Below the pieces are notes generated by a model. That model saw nothing but the letters and a program-made list of their open reading frames with translations. It was not told the origin of the DNA and ran no database searches. DNA of 64,000 bases from Argyresthia goedartella (lineage: Eukaryota > Arthropoda > Insecta > Lepidoptera > Argyresthiidae): NCBI GenBank assembly GCA_949825045.1, contig OX463820.1:9436501-9500500 (forward strand). Reading direction: 5' to 3'. Every line of letters begins with the position of its first letter. Position 1 is the stretch's first letter. Made by a program: the position numbers and the translations under genes. Positions 21,568 to 32,884 of the stretch are shown one piece after another.

Positions 21568-21827
21568 TGGACCTGTCGAAGAAAAATAACGTCGACATGA
21601 CGTCTTCTGTGTCCAGAAAACACATAGAGGGCCAGACAATAACCGACCTCGTGTGGCATGACTCTCATTGGTTAAATCTCGCAGACATTTCTCGAAGACA
21701 ACACCTCAGTGCGGTGATTGTGAAGTTGGACATCAGTATCGAGGGAGTGGACGTGAACAATTCTGGCAGAATTGAGGTCATCACGGTAATACTATCCAGC
21801 TGTTCAGTAACATGAGTCTACAAGCCG

Positions 21828-22146
21828 CACCGAGACTTGGGGCTGCCCGGACACAATTGAAGATGGAATCAGGGTCATAGAGTGGGCGGACAGATCCAAA
21901 CTGGACTAATACATGACCCAATGCTCCCCTTCAGTTGTAACCGCGGTCGCTGGCGCAGAGGATACAACCCAGACCTCATTTTCGCTAGCGCTAGCATCAG
22001 CCATCAGTGAACCAAGAGAATGGGTGATCCCATCCCACGCACCCTACACCGACCTCTGTTGTGCCGGGTTACCTCAGCCATTCAAACCCGCACCGTTCCG
22101 TTCCGGCGAAAATTTAACTTCCAGAAGGCGAATTGGGAGGGTTTGA
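21828..22146 (+). pseudogene. Fragment of a LINE APE endonuclease domain
   Basis: Two frames together give a recognisable endonuclease stretch: 'GCPDTIEDGIRVIEWADRSK' at about 21841-21900, then after a frameshift 'LIHDPMLPFSCNRGRWRRGY' and 'NPDLIFASASISHQ', a TGA, and 'PFRRKFNFQKANWEGF' at the end. The RW.RGYNPDLIF and FNF.KANWE. patterns are characteristic of the central and C-terminal endonuclease of RTE/CR1-like insect LINEs. At least one frameshift and one stop make it a dead internal fragment. No RT follows. Confidence 0.75.
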
Positions 22147-22826
22147 AATTTATTTTTATTTTAAATTTATTGTATTAGGAGAACAAACAGGTTTACACAC
22201 TCTATTAATAAACTTATAAAATATCTTATAACCATTAATGTGTTCTCTGTAGAAGCTAAAAAAAATTAAACTGCTTGCTTGCGGTTAAACAGAGAAAAAT
22301 TAAAAATATAGTTCTGTCTCAATAACAACATTGTACGTAAAGAATGTAATATTCTGTGAGAACCGAATAAGTGCACGATATGTCGAAACGAGAAAATAGC
22401 ACTTTATGTTTTGAAAAATCATAGTATACGGGTGAAGCGTACTATCATCATGAATCATAACTTATAATTTGAATATGTTATCTAAGAAGTTTTTATGTAT
22501 AAAGTTATTAATAATTTCTCATCAAAATTATTAAAAAAAAAAAAAAGTTGGCGTCAAGGTAGTGCAGTTATCTGGTTTTGCCTGGAATACTTAAATAAGC
22601 TGTAAATATCTAATAATACAAAGAATAGAGACCTGTTCTACTAGGAACCATTAATCAGACGATAATTAATTAGTGTATGTTAAAATAGTTGAAATATTCT
22701 TGTTCTAAAGAAGGTAAAATATAGAATTGTTAAAAATTATCCGTTTTTACCTGTACATTTTTTGAAAATTACTGATTTATAAAAGCAAATACGTGATATT
22801 TACTTATAATTATAATGCTTTTGTTA
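22147..22826. other. Unassigned AT-rich sequence
   Basis: Very AT-rich with a poly(A) run near 22531-22546. No frame or repeat was recognised. Confidence 0.45.
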
Positions 22827-23120
22827 GTTTAATTAGCTTTTACGCAATATATAAAATGGAAATTAAAATAGATATAATCATGGGGAACCAATAATACAGA
22901 AAGTCACATAATATTTTCGTCACAAGATAGCACGTCCTCTTCATCAACACCTTAAGAGTGATATTTAGTTTTAATTACAATTCTTTAATAAATTTAATTA
23001 GCTTCTACAAGAGAGACATTTGAAATTAAAATATAAATATTCATGGGACACCAAGAACACAGAAAGTAGCATAATATTTTCGTCACAAGTTAACACGTCC
23101 TCTTCATCAACAGCTTCAGG
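22827..23120. repeat. Diverged tandem duplication, ~162-bp unit
   Basis: The segment from 22827 ('tagtttaattagctttta', 'catggggaaccaataataca', 'cacgtcctcttcatcaacac') is repeated from 22989 ('aaatttaattagcttctac', 'catgggacaccaagaacaca', 'cacgtcctcttcatcaacag'). Substitutions are spread through both units, so the duplication is old. Confidence 0.75.
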
Positions 23121-23346
23121 AAAACTTTTCACAGTCTTTATATTTTTATACCTTGGCTCTAATTCTTCCGGTATTATATTATTTTTAATCAGATTCAACA
23201 AATTATTTTTTTTAAGCCTCCGAGATAGGCAATGATTCTTCATAATTTCTATTCAACTCAGTCGGAAATTCCTTTTGTTTTGTTCCTGTAACTCTAGACT
23301 GCACTTGTTTGGTGGTTGCGTCTATGTTTTTGAAATTCTCATTCAT
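22840..23346 (-). pseudogene. Duplicated peptide-like segment, unknown family (minus)
   Basis: I do not recognise this protein. On the minus strand an ATG at 23344-23346 opens a 44-codon frame ('MNENFKNIDATTKQVQSRVT') that ends at an A-run. In another frame directly after the run, an 81-codon frame (22998-23243) includes 'PEELEPRYKNIKTVKSFPEA' and 'VDEEDVLTCDENIM'. The tandem unit downstream encodes a related 'VDEEDVLSCDENIM' followed by TGA, then 'LSVLLVPHDYIYFNF' against 'LSVFLVSHEYLYFNF'. The similarity persists at protein level across the duplication, as expected if coding once mattered, but it could also follow from DNA similarity alone. The homopolymer frameshift and stop make it a likely relic. 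Confidence 0.3.
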
Positions 23347-24729
23347 GTCTTAGTTGAAACAGATTATTTTCTGTTCCTTTAAAAATCTCAGTCGTTTTAT
23401 TTTAAGCCATTGCACCTTATTTCAGAAAAATAACATGCCCTATTTTATGCTGCAGATCGAAAGGTTCATTGATAGGGGTCATTTATAACTACAATACCCC
23501 TTTAAACTAAATACAGACCGTATTTTTTGTCGCATTTGACCGGTTCGAGTCCCGACTAAGAAAAGCGATATTTAAAAAATCCATAAATGCAGTATTAATT
23601 GTATTTAAAATTAAAGGAAAGTCTCCTTAACGTAGAATGCGCTTTATCCAATGTTTAAGGTGGTTGCCCTCCACGTTAGTTATTTCCAACCTGTATACAC
23701 CGCCACACTAAAATATCCCTAGGCTGAACCGAGTACTAAAGTCACCAGTATAGCACGTCATTCTTGTGCCACTGAGCGCACGCCGTCACCGGGTAGTTAC
23801 GTTTTTGTCTTTGTAGTTTATTTTTTCTAGGAAATAAAAAAGTGCAACACGACATAAATGTTAACTCTATGTATACTCATAGGTGTCAGAACACGTTGTT
23901 CAGTACACCTTCTATACACAGGGTTTGTCTGGCAGTTCATCCGACCGGGAGCGAAGTTGCGTTGTTTTAAGAGATGTTTACCGAGGCTGGGTAACTTTTC
24001 ACTCAAGCTCTGCGGCAGATTGTAACAGGTTTACATTTAATCAATATTCCGAGTGCCCTGAACTTCTTAACCGATCTTCCGTGTTCTACCTTAGATGCAC
24101 CGATGTTGTTCGATAAACTCGTAGTATGCTGACAGTGCTAATAAGTAGTAAACTAAGCAATCTTTGTCAGAAATGTTTTTAAATTCCCTGGTGAAGGCTC
24201 TGTGTGTGTTTCAAGTTTTAGTTTCTACTACATACATTGCAAGCAAAATAGATTGGTATAACCTGCGTATGTTCCTTACAATGACTATGAATTATTTCAC
24301 ATGAATATTTTGCCATTATAGGCTGTGATAGCTTTAACATCACGAGAGCCCCAGCGAGGCTTAGTGCTCATTGTCGACCCGTATGGAGTCCGCTTTCGCC
24401 GAAACAGCAACTTTTCGAAATGCCCCGTCGGGCAGGCCTTTATTAAAACCTAGCCGGTATCGTATTACTGACAGCAATAAGTAGCCACCACCAGCCATCT
24501 GATTATGGTACTCGGGTCAACCTTCTCTGATGCGTATCGACTTACGAAAACGCACATAAAAAGTATCTGCCCATACGATGTTTCCTGCATCCTTTTATTT
24601 CAGAATTCTGGGATCCTTAGTAGTTGTAGCAAAAGATGTTGAAAAAAAAATGTAAAATGTACCAGTCGTGTCTTTAAAATTTTATTACGAACATTTGTAA
24701 AACGTAGCGCGTGTTAAAAATGCGAGACA
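23347..24729. other. Unassigned sequence
   Basis: A 77-codon plus frame (23883-24116) lacks motifs. A GC-richer patch at 24.35-24.54 kb matches nothing else here. Confidence 0.4.
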
Positions 24730-24809
24730 GCAGGAGAGAGGCGCTCTCCGATTGCGTGGCTCAACTAATATTAGTTAAGCCACGCAATCCGAGAGTGCAA
24801 CTCTCCTGC
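24730..24809. repeat. 40-bp-arm palindrome without spacer
   Basis: 'gcaggagagaggcgctctcc' and the following 'gattgcgtggctcaactaat' are mirrored directly by 'attagttaagccacgcaatc' and 'cgagagtgcaactctcctgc'. By eye about 35 of 40 positions pair and the centre has no loop. No host function is visible. Confidence 0.88.
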
Positions 24810-27800
24810 CCGCAATTCAATATTCACAGAGTTGGAAAGTTTTATTATTGCGGCATAAATATAATGAGTGCAGGTGAGGCAGTTTTGTCTGTCGGGATTT
24901 ACGAGCAGCCGTTATGAACGCGGCAAGACAGCCTCTTACCCCGCAGAAAGTTCACTTTAAATTACGCCAGTTATTTCGAGAGTTTCTTACATTAGTAAGA
25001 ATTGGTATAAAATCGGGAAATTCTAATAAATAAGCTGTAGATTACAGGCTTTTATGTATTTGTTATGGACTTTTTTCATGACGCAGGCTAATCTTTATAA
25101 TATTAAAAAGATCTTAGGCCGAATAAAAAACTAAACGGTTATAAATCTGTCCAATTATAGAGATATATGAGTACTATCTGTACGTACGTACATGCAAGAT
25201 AATCTCAACGAGAGAAAGGAAGTACGGATATCCAGAAACTCTAATGCAAAGTCTACTTAATCTGTGAGTTATTTAGTATTCACAAACTCATGTTCGGTTG
25301 CATTTATGTTTCGTTTCACGTAAAATCTCGCCTCAGCGTTCACGCTCCATTGCAGTCATGTTCTAAGGTAAAATCTTGCCTTCACGTCATATACGGTTAA
25401 TTACTTGATGTGCAAATGTTATACGCCTTGATTTACTATGTCTAGAACGATACACCTTCGCCTAAACTAATTGGTACTTAATACAGTCGGAATAAAGGCT
25501 ACAATGGAATAAGAAACTGAGTTTAACTAAAGGAATGGAGTGTAGGAAGAATAATGAAAGCCGGGTAATTTTCGGATACTAACACGTGGAATTAAATTTT
25601 GTGGCTGCGGTGTGTTAAATTAGTCATAAGCAGGGCTGCAAGATTCTGAGGTCTGTACTGAATTTGTGCTAGTAACGCTTATTAGAAGTTAGTTTAGTGG
25701 TTGGTACCCTCGCTCGGAGACTGATCGCGAATTTCAACCTTACTCCATGGTGCAAAACCTATGAAAAAACATTGTTCTAAGGGGGTCTTTACCCGAGCGA
25801 AGGGGTTCATAGGTGTGAACGAGACAATTTTCGTAAGAACACAGACACACTAGCGTCATGACTTCTCCATATGGGTGAACAGAGGAACAGTTGGAGGGGT
25901 ATGGCGGTTGTTGCCTCACGATGTTTTTCATCACCGAACAACTTCTATCCGAAATTTTCGAGATGATCGATGAGATAAACATCGAATATCATAATTCGCC
26001 TTTATCTCAAGCTCTCTGAGTCTCGACGAGATACACAAAACATAATTTCAAGTTTGATTAAACGGAAAATTCTTGGTAAGCTATAAAATTAACCGGAACG
26101 CCGCAGATATTGACTGTTACCATCGAGGTACCGTCGGCGATTCATCAGACATCCTTTCGAAAATGACTCTTTACTCTTCGTAATAAGGTTGTGGGGTAAG
26201 CGTACAGTATCGCCTCAGGCTGCGGAAGGGTTCAGCATATCTTTTCGAAGGGTTCCGTAAGTAGAGGTATATCTCTAGGAGGTCCATCTTCAACAGGGGT
26301 AGACATAACGGGGGTAGATTGGCAAATGGACCGAGTAATGCTGTTAAAGCTCCCTTGTAGATGGATGAGAAGTTTTGTTAAGTTTTTTGTAACATGGAAA
26401 CGAGCTGCAAAAAGCTAACTGAAAATTCGTGTTTGACAGTGACCAAAAAACTTAAAACATCGATAAAAGTAGAAATAAAACGTATAAAGAAAATGAAAGA
26501 TGGACAGATAATAATGCAAACCTAAGGTAACCGCAGATATATCATAAATATAGTATCGGAATCTAATCAACGTCCACTGCTTCTCATTACCTTGTTACCT
26601 ACTCGACGCAAACAACTTCAATTGCCGCCTTGGTTCTCATACGGAGCGTCTTAAAAACTCCTTCTTCCGAGATTCTGTAAACTAATTAGCGTGAGTGCTG
26701 CAGCTTATTACCTGAGGTGTATCTCGCAGTGTAAATACGAAACGAACGCGCTTTTTACTGCAGCGAATGTACTTGTACTCAAATTGTGCTTGTACGGAGG
26801 TAACGGTTTATTAGTTTTTAGCTGCAAGATGTAATTAAGGGGAGAGGACTACAGAGTGAAGTTAATAACATGGCAAAATTTATCTCCAGTTGAATTGGAT
26901 CTATGTTTATTAGAGTTGTGACATAGAAGCAGTGAAAGTAGCCACTATGTTAGAGAAAAAATATGATGCTTGACAGATAAGTTAAGTCAAGTTAAGTTAA
27001 GAGTTAGATTTTTGCATATTTAGAACTTGAAAATCTTTGAAAAATACTACTATTTAAAACAATAAATGTGCACTTTGTAAATAGGCCTGAAGGCAAGACA
27101 AATAGAAATCCTCCAAACATGTTTTTCTGAGGGCATTACAATACCAAAATCACCCTCTTCACGCTGCTTATAAATCAGAATCGTAAAGGTCGCTCGTGGC
27201 AGCCAGCAGCCTCTCGTCGGCATTGTATTAAATTTTATTATCACCCTGGACTAAGTAATGGGAATATCGTGTAAGGAGCGGCTATCCTGAGGCCCTGCGG
27301 CCAGGGGGGGTGAGGAAGCAAAGAGCGGGGAGTGGGGGGTGATTAAAATTTCGACTACCCGCTTGGTGACACAACAGTACCGGAGTGGCGGAATTAATGC
27401 ACGGTTTATGGTCGAATTACGTTATTTTAGTATTATGTGTAGTGAGCTACATTCTATTTTTGCCCTTCATGAAAGAAGGGATAAATTTATGAATGTGCTC
27501 CGAATTCCTTATGTCTTTTTGAAAACGAGTTTTCTATTTAAAAGCTGCAGAATAGTAATTTGTATGACTAATTTATAAGTAGCAATAGTAGTTTTAGCAA
27601 TCAATATTATGAGATTTCTCTTTTCAAAGTGAATTCTATCACCTTCATTCTAACACTGAAATAAATATTCAAAACAACTGAGTCAACAACACATTGAATA
27701 CGCGTTACAACAATTGAATATTCGGGGACAGCTAGGAGATAGCGAAGTTTCTCCAATAAAAAACCGCTAAACGGCTATGTTGCACTAATAAAGTTCAAAA

Positions 27801-27964
27801 CAAAATGTATTAGCCACTCAGTAAGGGAACCGAATACGAAAAAACTTTTCCCATAAGCCATACACATTACACAATTGTTTATCAATTGCCTCTTAATACG
27901 ATTTCGGGGGCAAAATGATCTATGCATTGAAGTTGTGTTCTACTCATAGTTAGGGCCATTTAAC
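24810..27964. other. Unassigned sequence
   Basis: Apart from a diverged repeat fragment at 25845-25900, no repeat family of this window and no recognisable coding frame was found in these 3 kb. Frames of 64-80 codons are motif-free. A low-complexity 'aagttaagtcaagttaagtt' lies near 26981 and a G-rich patch at 27300-27345. Confidence 0.4.
25845..25900 (+). repeat. Dispersed repeat, diverged fragment
   Basis: 'actagcgtcatgacttctcc' and 'atatgggtgaacagaggaac' resemble the start of the 298-425 repeat with several changes. Assignment is tentative. Confidence 0.3.
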
Positions 27965-28070
27965 CATTTATACATTTACACATTATGGTCATAATGTATC
28001 AATATTCAGATAAGAAACGAGTTTTTACTAAGTATTATAACATTATGCTATGGTCGTAATTGGATACGTG
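27965..28070 (+). repeat. Family D, partial copy
   Basis: 'acattatggtcataatgt', then 'agataagaaacgagttttta', 'acattatgct' and 'gtcgtaa' match the 3' third of the Family D copy that starts directly after it, in the same orientation. The head is missing. Confidence 0.6.
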
Positions 28071-28071
28071 T

Positions 28072-28515
28072 TTGGATAATAGTAGTTTATGTGACTGCTA
28101 CATAATGGAGGGCATATTAATGCCCTCCATTAACTCGAGTATTAACTCGGGAGTTTTAATGCCTAATTATGTACAGTTACATACACTATTTTATCTACAC
28201 ATATATCATAAGCCCTCTTTGATGTGTTCAAGAACCGCACGTTCGACCGGCATTGCGGCATTGATGAATGCTTTGTAGTTGTTTAGCTTGTTCGTTAGTA
28301 TCAACTTCACAGACAAACTAGGGGCGGCACGCACTTGGGCGACGGCGTTCGAAATCATAATGTCATAATATGACATTTTTTTGTACATTATGGCCATAAT
28401 GTACAAATTTTTAGATAAGAAATGAGTTTTTACCAAATAGTTTTACATTATGCTGGTCTTAACGTGCGGTTTTTAGACGCAGTAAAGAGGGTTTATGATA
28501 CGTGTGTAGATAAAA
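28072..28515 (+). mobile_element. Family D (unnamed ~450-bp repeat), plus copy
   Basis: It begins 'aatagtagtttatgtgactg', passes 'tgcctaattatgtacagtta', 'gtgttcaagaaccgcacgtt' and 'ttgtttagcttgttcgttag', and holds a perfect 26-base palindrome at 28381-28406 ('ttgtacattatgg' mirrored). It ends 'agagggtttatgatacgtgt' and 'gtagataaaatagtttat'. Other copies: 31.29-31.77 (-), 35.45-35.88 (+) and 43.79-44.24 kb (-). The short frames inside it (about 70-90 codons) are repeated among copies but not conserved as intact proteins. Class unknown; it is possibly a non-autonomous DNA element. Confidence 0.75.
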
Positions 28516-29328
28516 TAGTTTATAGCCTAAAAATTAGCCATGAATTCAAGAGGTTATATCAAGTACCTACCTGTAAATACAAAGGCAATACTCGTGATAG
28601 TAGCTCATCCAAAAAGGTAGGTCCATTCAGTTTAATTACTTTCAAGGAGTTGGCTTTAGTCTTTAATTATTTCCCAATAAATCATGGCGGCTCCGCTTGA
28701 TCTCTCAAGTGTGAAGCTTTATTTAGGAAGACGATATTTTTACTTTTACCGCCCTCTTTCAACCGGGCCCACTTCGTTATATTTATTAAAACATCGCCCA
28801 AGATTACAAAGAACAGGATATTTTTTACACTGGAAGATGTGAAAACCAATTAAGGAGATAAAAAGGAAATCCAGCGAGGTGCCTGCATTAATTTCTTTTT
28901 TGCGGGGATTATTTTAAAATTGCATTATATTCTTGTTAAGACGCCGTCGCCCCCGGTTAATGATAGCACTACCCCTTCCTCTTTAATTGCCCCGGGCTAT
29001 TGCAAAATGAGTAATCTTGCCGAGTCGGCTGGTTGTGCCCCGATAAAAGTTTTCCGAAAAATTATACTCTAAGTAAAAAGCGCCCCTTAGTTAAAAATAT
29101 TTTTACGTATAATATTTCATATTTTGTAGACTTTGCCCGATCTATGTAAACAGCTCTGGAAAGATCCAAGTCCAAGTTCTAAAGATAAATATAGTCACTA
29201 GTGATAGTAAATTACGAGTATACGTCTGTTTTTTATGTACAGCTCGTAACTTAATTGTAAGGCCCACTAATCCGAACGAGAGTCAACACTATTACCTGAA
29301 TAACTATGATGACTCCATACAATTTTAG
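28516..29328. other. Unassigned sequence
   Basis: No repeat or motif-bearing frame was recognised. Confidence 0.45.
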
Positions 29329-29594
29329 ACAGTGTGTAACGGAAAGGTGTCTTCATATTTTAGGATGTTGTTAAGGAGACTTTAGAGGTCAACTTTCACT
29401 ATAAAACCGATTTGATCAGAGAAACTTTATTTTTCACATCTCCATACGTTTTGGGCCGAACGGTCAGCTGATTTGTATGGAGAAATGAAAAATTAAGATG
29501 CTCTGATCAAATCGCTTTCATAGAGAAAGTTGTTCAGAATTATACGCCTTACAACCCCTTAAAAAATGACTACACCTTTCTATTACACCCTGTA
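29329..29594. mobile_element. MITE-like element with long terminal inverted repeats
   Basis: The left end 'acagtgtgtaacggaaaggt' is mirrored by the right end 'tacacctttctattacaccc' plus 'tgt'. An inner pair, 'gatttgatcagag...ttatttttcacatctccata' against its inverse at about 29480-29535, extends pairing over most of the 266 bp. The spacer near 29455-29475 is GC-richer. No coding frame. The target-site duplication is not clear. Confidence 0.78.
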
Positions 29595-31284
29595 TACATA
29601 GAGAACTATCACTATACATATATACCGATTCCTGACTCAAGTCAAATTAGGTGTGCCCTTTTTCAAGAAACAAGTTTACACCCAGTAAAATTTAGTTGTT
29701 GGGATTTATTCACCTCCTCCAAAACAACAATATTACACCAAAACAGATACATACAAACCCGTAACGAAATCGAAATAAAGAAATAATAATTTCCGAATAT
29801 AAATCGTGCGTCGATAGTGTAATCTGGCACGGAGCGCTCAATTCGGGGCGAAAGTTGTAAATAAGTGTCGGTAGAAGTGCTCACGATTACCATCTCACCC
29901 TTGATATAACCGCCTCTATGCAGTGCAAGATATGGGTGCTTGTATTTGGAATGGTTCGGTGTTATTAGTCATCGATGGTGGCGCGATAGGCGGTGCCAGG
30001 CGCGGGCAGCGCGCACGCACCTCTGTCAACACTGCCCTAATGAAGGGCCGTTATACAACGCACGTAAGGGCAAGGCACTGTCGCGCTCTTGCTGAAGACT
30101 TGAATTTATAATAAATCGTGCGAAACGAGTTACACTTAGTGTTCTGGCTACGCCGATGTTAACTTCACTTTAACTTTGCAAGAAATAAAAATAGGTATGT
30201 TCAGTTGGTTCAAAAATACAACTTTTCTGTATTGCCGTCATTGATTGTAATGTATAATTTTCAGGCGTGAAATAACCCCTCAGCGACAATATATTCCATT
30301 CCTCGTCAACTTGTTATTTTGGTATCTTAAATTAACCCTATAATATATATCTATGGTCACTTCAACTTCCAGTGGACCCTTACCAAAAATCTGTGGCACA
30401 TGTACCCGGTGTTGCTAGAGGCAAATTTTGTTCTCCTCCTTTGTAAATAAACCCAGGTCACAGTATTAGTATTGTTTTAAATAATTATTTCCAGAATTGT
30501 TTATGTAGTCCAGCTTTAGCCTTCTTTTTAATTCTTCAGTCGTTTCAGGGTTTCAGCATATTTAATGACAGAAAAAGTCTGGTTTTAAGTGAAATGTGTA
30601 CTATCATCTGTACCCGTATTGACGTTTTGTTTTTACCCCGATATGTGGCGGTTGGCAACATCGTGTGGTGGTATTGATCTGGGGAATCGATTTCGTAAAG
30701 TGATATCACCTGTGCTTTCCTTTCTTATAAGCCGGCGAGCTATCTGCTTCGTATTTTATTACTTACTGAAGAAGCACCTACCATATCTACTTCCCTTGTA
30801 AGTGTTACAACGTTCGGCTGAAAGTATCCAGTGAATTATTGTGTATCGTATAAATTGGTTTTGACAACGCATTCTTATATTGCAGCGACCGGCAGTCCCC
30901 GTAGTTGTTCCTACATAACCTAAATAATAACCTACGTGGCTGTAATCACAGCAACGGTAAGTACTTAACCCTTTCACTGTTCAAAGCCGGGTTGTGTGTC
31001 GAGTGTTTAGCTGAAAGTAATTTTCATTTTTCAGCGTTTATTGAATACCAGCGTAGTGCTCTAACAAACTCTTGTGCACCTACACGGATCATTCGGCATT
31101 CTGCACTCGACATTGGTTACATACAACATACTGTAAGCAACCATTTTCCTCCAAAAGGTCAGTTTCTCTACTTATTTTACAAAGGTTTTGAGGTTATAAC
31201 TTATGTGCCACATGTCTGCAGACTCATCTATCCCCTTGCTAAACATATCCAGCAAAACCTCCTTGGAACGTGCAGTGTAAACTA
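29595..31284. other. Unassigned sequence
   Basis: The longest frame, 140 codons at 30905-31327 on the plus strand, has no ATG near its beginning and no recognisable domain, and it runs into Family D sequence, so it is not called. No other repeat was found. Confidence 0.4.
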
Positions 31285-31770
31285 TTTTATCTACAAACGT
31301 ATCATAAACCCTCTTTACTGCGTCTAAAAACCGCACGTTAAGACCAGCATATTGTAAAATTATGTGGTAAAAACTAATTTCTTATCTGAAAATTTGTACA
31401 GTATGACTATAATATACAAAAATTTGTCAAATTATGACATTCAAATTTCGAACGCCGACGCCCGCCTGCGCGCCGCTCCTAGTTTGTCTGTTGAAGTTGG
31501 TACTACAGAACAAGCTAAACAACTGCACAGCAATGATCAATGCCACAATGCTGGTCAAACATGCGGTTCCTGAACACATCGAAGAGAGCTTATGATATGT
31601 GTGTAGATAAACTAGTGTGTGTAACTGTACATAATTAGGCATTAAAACTCTCGAGTGATATTATTATGAAACTCGCCTTCGGCTCGTTTCATAAACCCAC
31701 TATAGAGTCCACCATCGAGTCGATGCCCTCCATTATGCAGCAGTCACATAAACTACTATAAGTTATTCTG
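31285..31770 (-). mobile_element. Family D, minus copy
   Basis: Inverted relative to the 28-kb copy, it runs from 'ttttatctacaaacgtatca' through 'ctgcgtctaaaaaccgcacg' to 'cagtcacataaactactata'. Near the end it contains a hairpin, 'gaaactcgccttcggctcgtttc', also seen at 44.16 kb but absent from the 35.5-kb copy. Confidence 0.75.
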
Positions 31771-32152
31771 CAAGGATTTAATGTTTTTTTCATAAATTTA
31801 ACCTGCGTTTGGACCCTTAATACCTTCCTGCTTAGGCTATGCACCATGAGGCTATCTCTTTATGCATAGCGAACTGCTGAGTCATCTTCAAAATCTTCAT
31901 GCTGCATTTTCTTTCCCGTTTTCCTAAATTAACCCTCTCAACCTATCAATTTACATCTGCATTGCCTGCGTATTGGTCGCTTACACCTACTCCCGGAACA
32001 ATCCAGGAGGTGCTTTTTACGGGCCGCGCCAGTTCATCCGGTGAGGGATCAACGTGCGGGCGTGCCGCTCGCCCCTGGCGACCCTGCTCGACCACACCCG
32101 CAGCTAAGCGATCTCTAAATGTACCATCTTCTCCATACCTAAGAAAAAGTAT
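31771..32152. other. Unassigned sequence
   Basis: Two overlapping frames (85 and 108 codons, opposite strands) cover a GC-rich patch at 32.02-32.15 kb. Neither shows a domain. The longer one runs into the SINE-B head. Confidence 0.4.
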
Positions 32153-32412
32153 TTGACGACCCGAATGGCCGAGTCGGCAGTGACGCTGCCTACGAAACCA
32201 AGGGTCCCGGGTTCGAGTCCCGGTGGGAGCAAATATTTGTTTGATGACAACGGATGTTTGTACCCTAGTCATGGTTGTTTATCTATCTAAGTATAATATT
32301 TCTCTATATAAGTATATATATCGTTGTCTAGTACCCAAGATACAGGGAATCCTAGTTTGGGGCTAGATCAATGTGTGTAAATAGTGTCCAAGGTATTATT
32401 ATTATTATATTA
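32153..32412 (+). mobile_element. SINE-B, plus copy
   Basis: The tRNA-like head has an A box 'tggccgagtcgg' and a B box 'gggttcgagtcccgg', then 'aaatatttgtttgatga', 'gtaccctagtcatggttgtt', 'ggaatcctagtttggggcta' and an (ATT)n tail. The acceptor strands (start 'gacgacc', end 'gggagca') do not pair, so it is not a functional tRNA gene. It is nearly the same as the inverted copy at 44.74-45.00 kb. Confidence 0.85.
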
Positions 32413-32467
32413 TAGTACTAGCGTCATCGACCAAACAAAAACACTACCCTACATTTATTGAGTATAA

Positions 32468-32884
32468 ATAGTTTTTAGGGTTCCGTACCCGAAGGGTTCC
32501 AAACGGGACCCTATTACTAAGACTCCGCTGTCCGTCCGTCCGTCTGTCACCAGGCTGTATCTCACGAACCGTGATAGTTAGAAAGTTGAAATTTTCACAG
32601 ATGATGTATTTATGTTGCCGCTATAACAAAAAATACTAAAAAACAGGATAAAAGAAATATTTAAGGGGGCTCCCATACAACAATTCTTTCAATACCACAT
32701 ACAAACTTATGGATGCACCTGGCTACGTACATGGAGTGTGAAAGTAACGGCACCAATAACTTTGTAAACAATATTTTGCTGTGTAAAATCCAAACTATTC
32801 ACTCCACACCATCGCTTCCATTGAACGGTGGTACGGAACCCTTCGTGCGCGATTTAGACTAGCACTTGACCGGTTTTTTTCACT
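32468..32884 (+). mobile_element. 'GGGTTCCGTACC' family, short subfamily (plus)
   Basis: It starts 'agtttttagggttccgtacc', then 'cgggaccctattactaagac', 'ctgtatctcacgaaccgtga', 'gttgccgctataacaaaaaa' and 'ggctcccatacaaca'. It ends 'ggtacggaacccttcgtgcg' followed by 'tagcacttgaccggtttt'. The 12-base near-end repeats GGGTTCCGTACC and GGTACGGAACCC are inverted. An inverted copy lies at 37.76-38.17 kb. No coding capacity. Confidence 0.78.

Noticed and set aside
30905..31327. 140-codon plus-strand open frame
   Set aside because: No proper start, no recognisable motif, and its 3' end lies in Family D repeat sequence.
32153..32228. Possible tRNA gene (A and B boxes, plus strand)
   Set aside because: The acceptor strands do not pair, and the sequence continues into a body and (ATT)n tail shared with two other copies, so it is a SINE head. 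The same holds for the heads near 8.2, 16.6, 20.5 and 45.0 kb.
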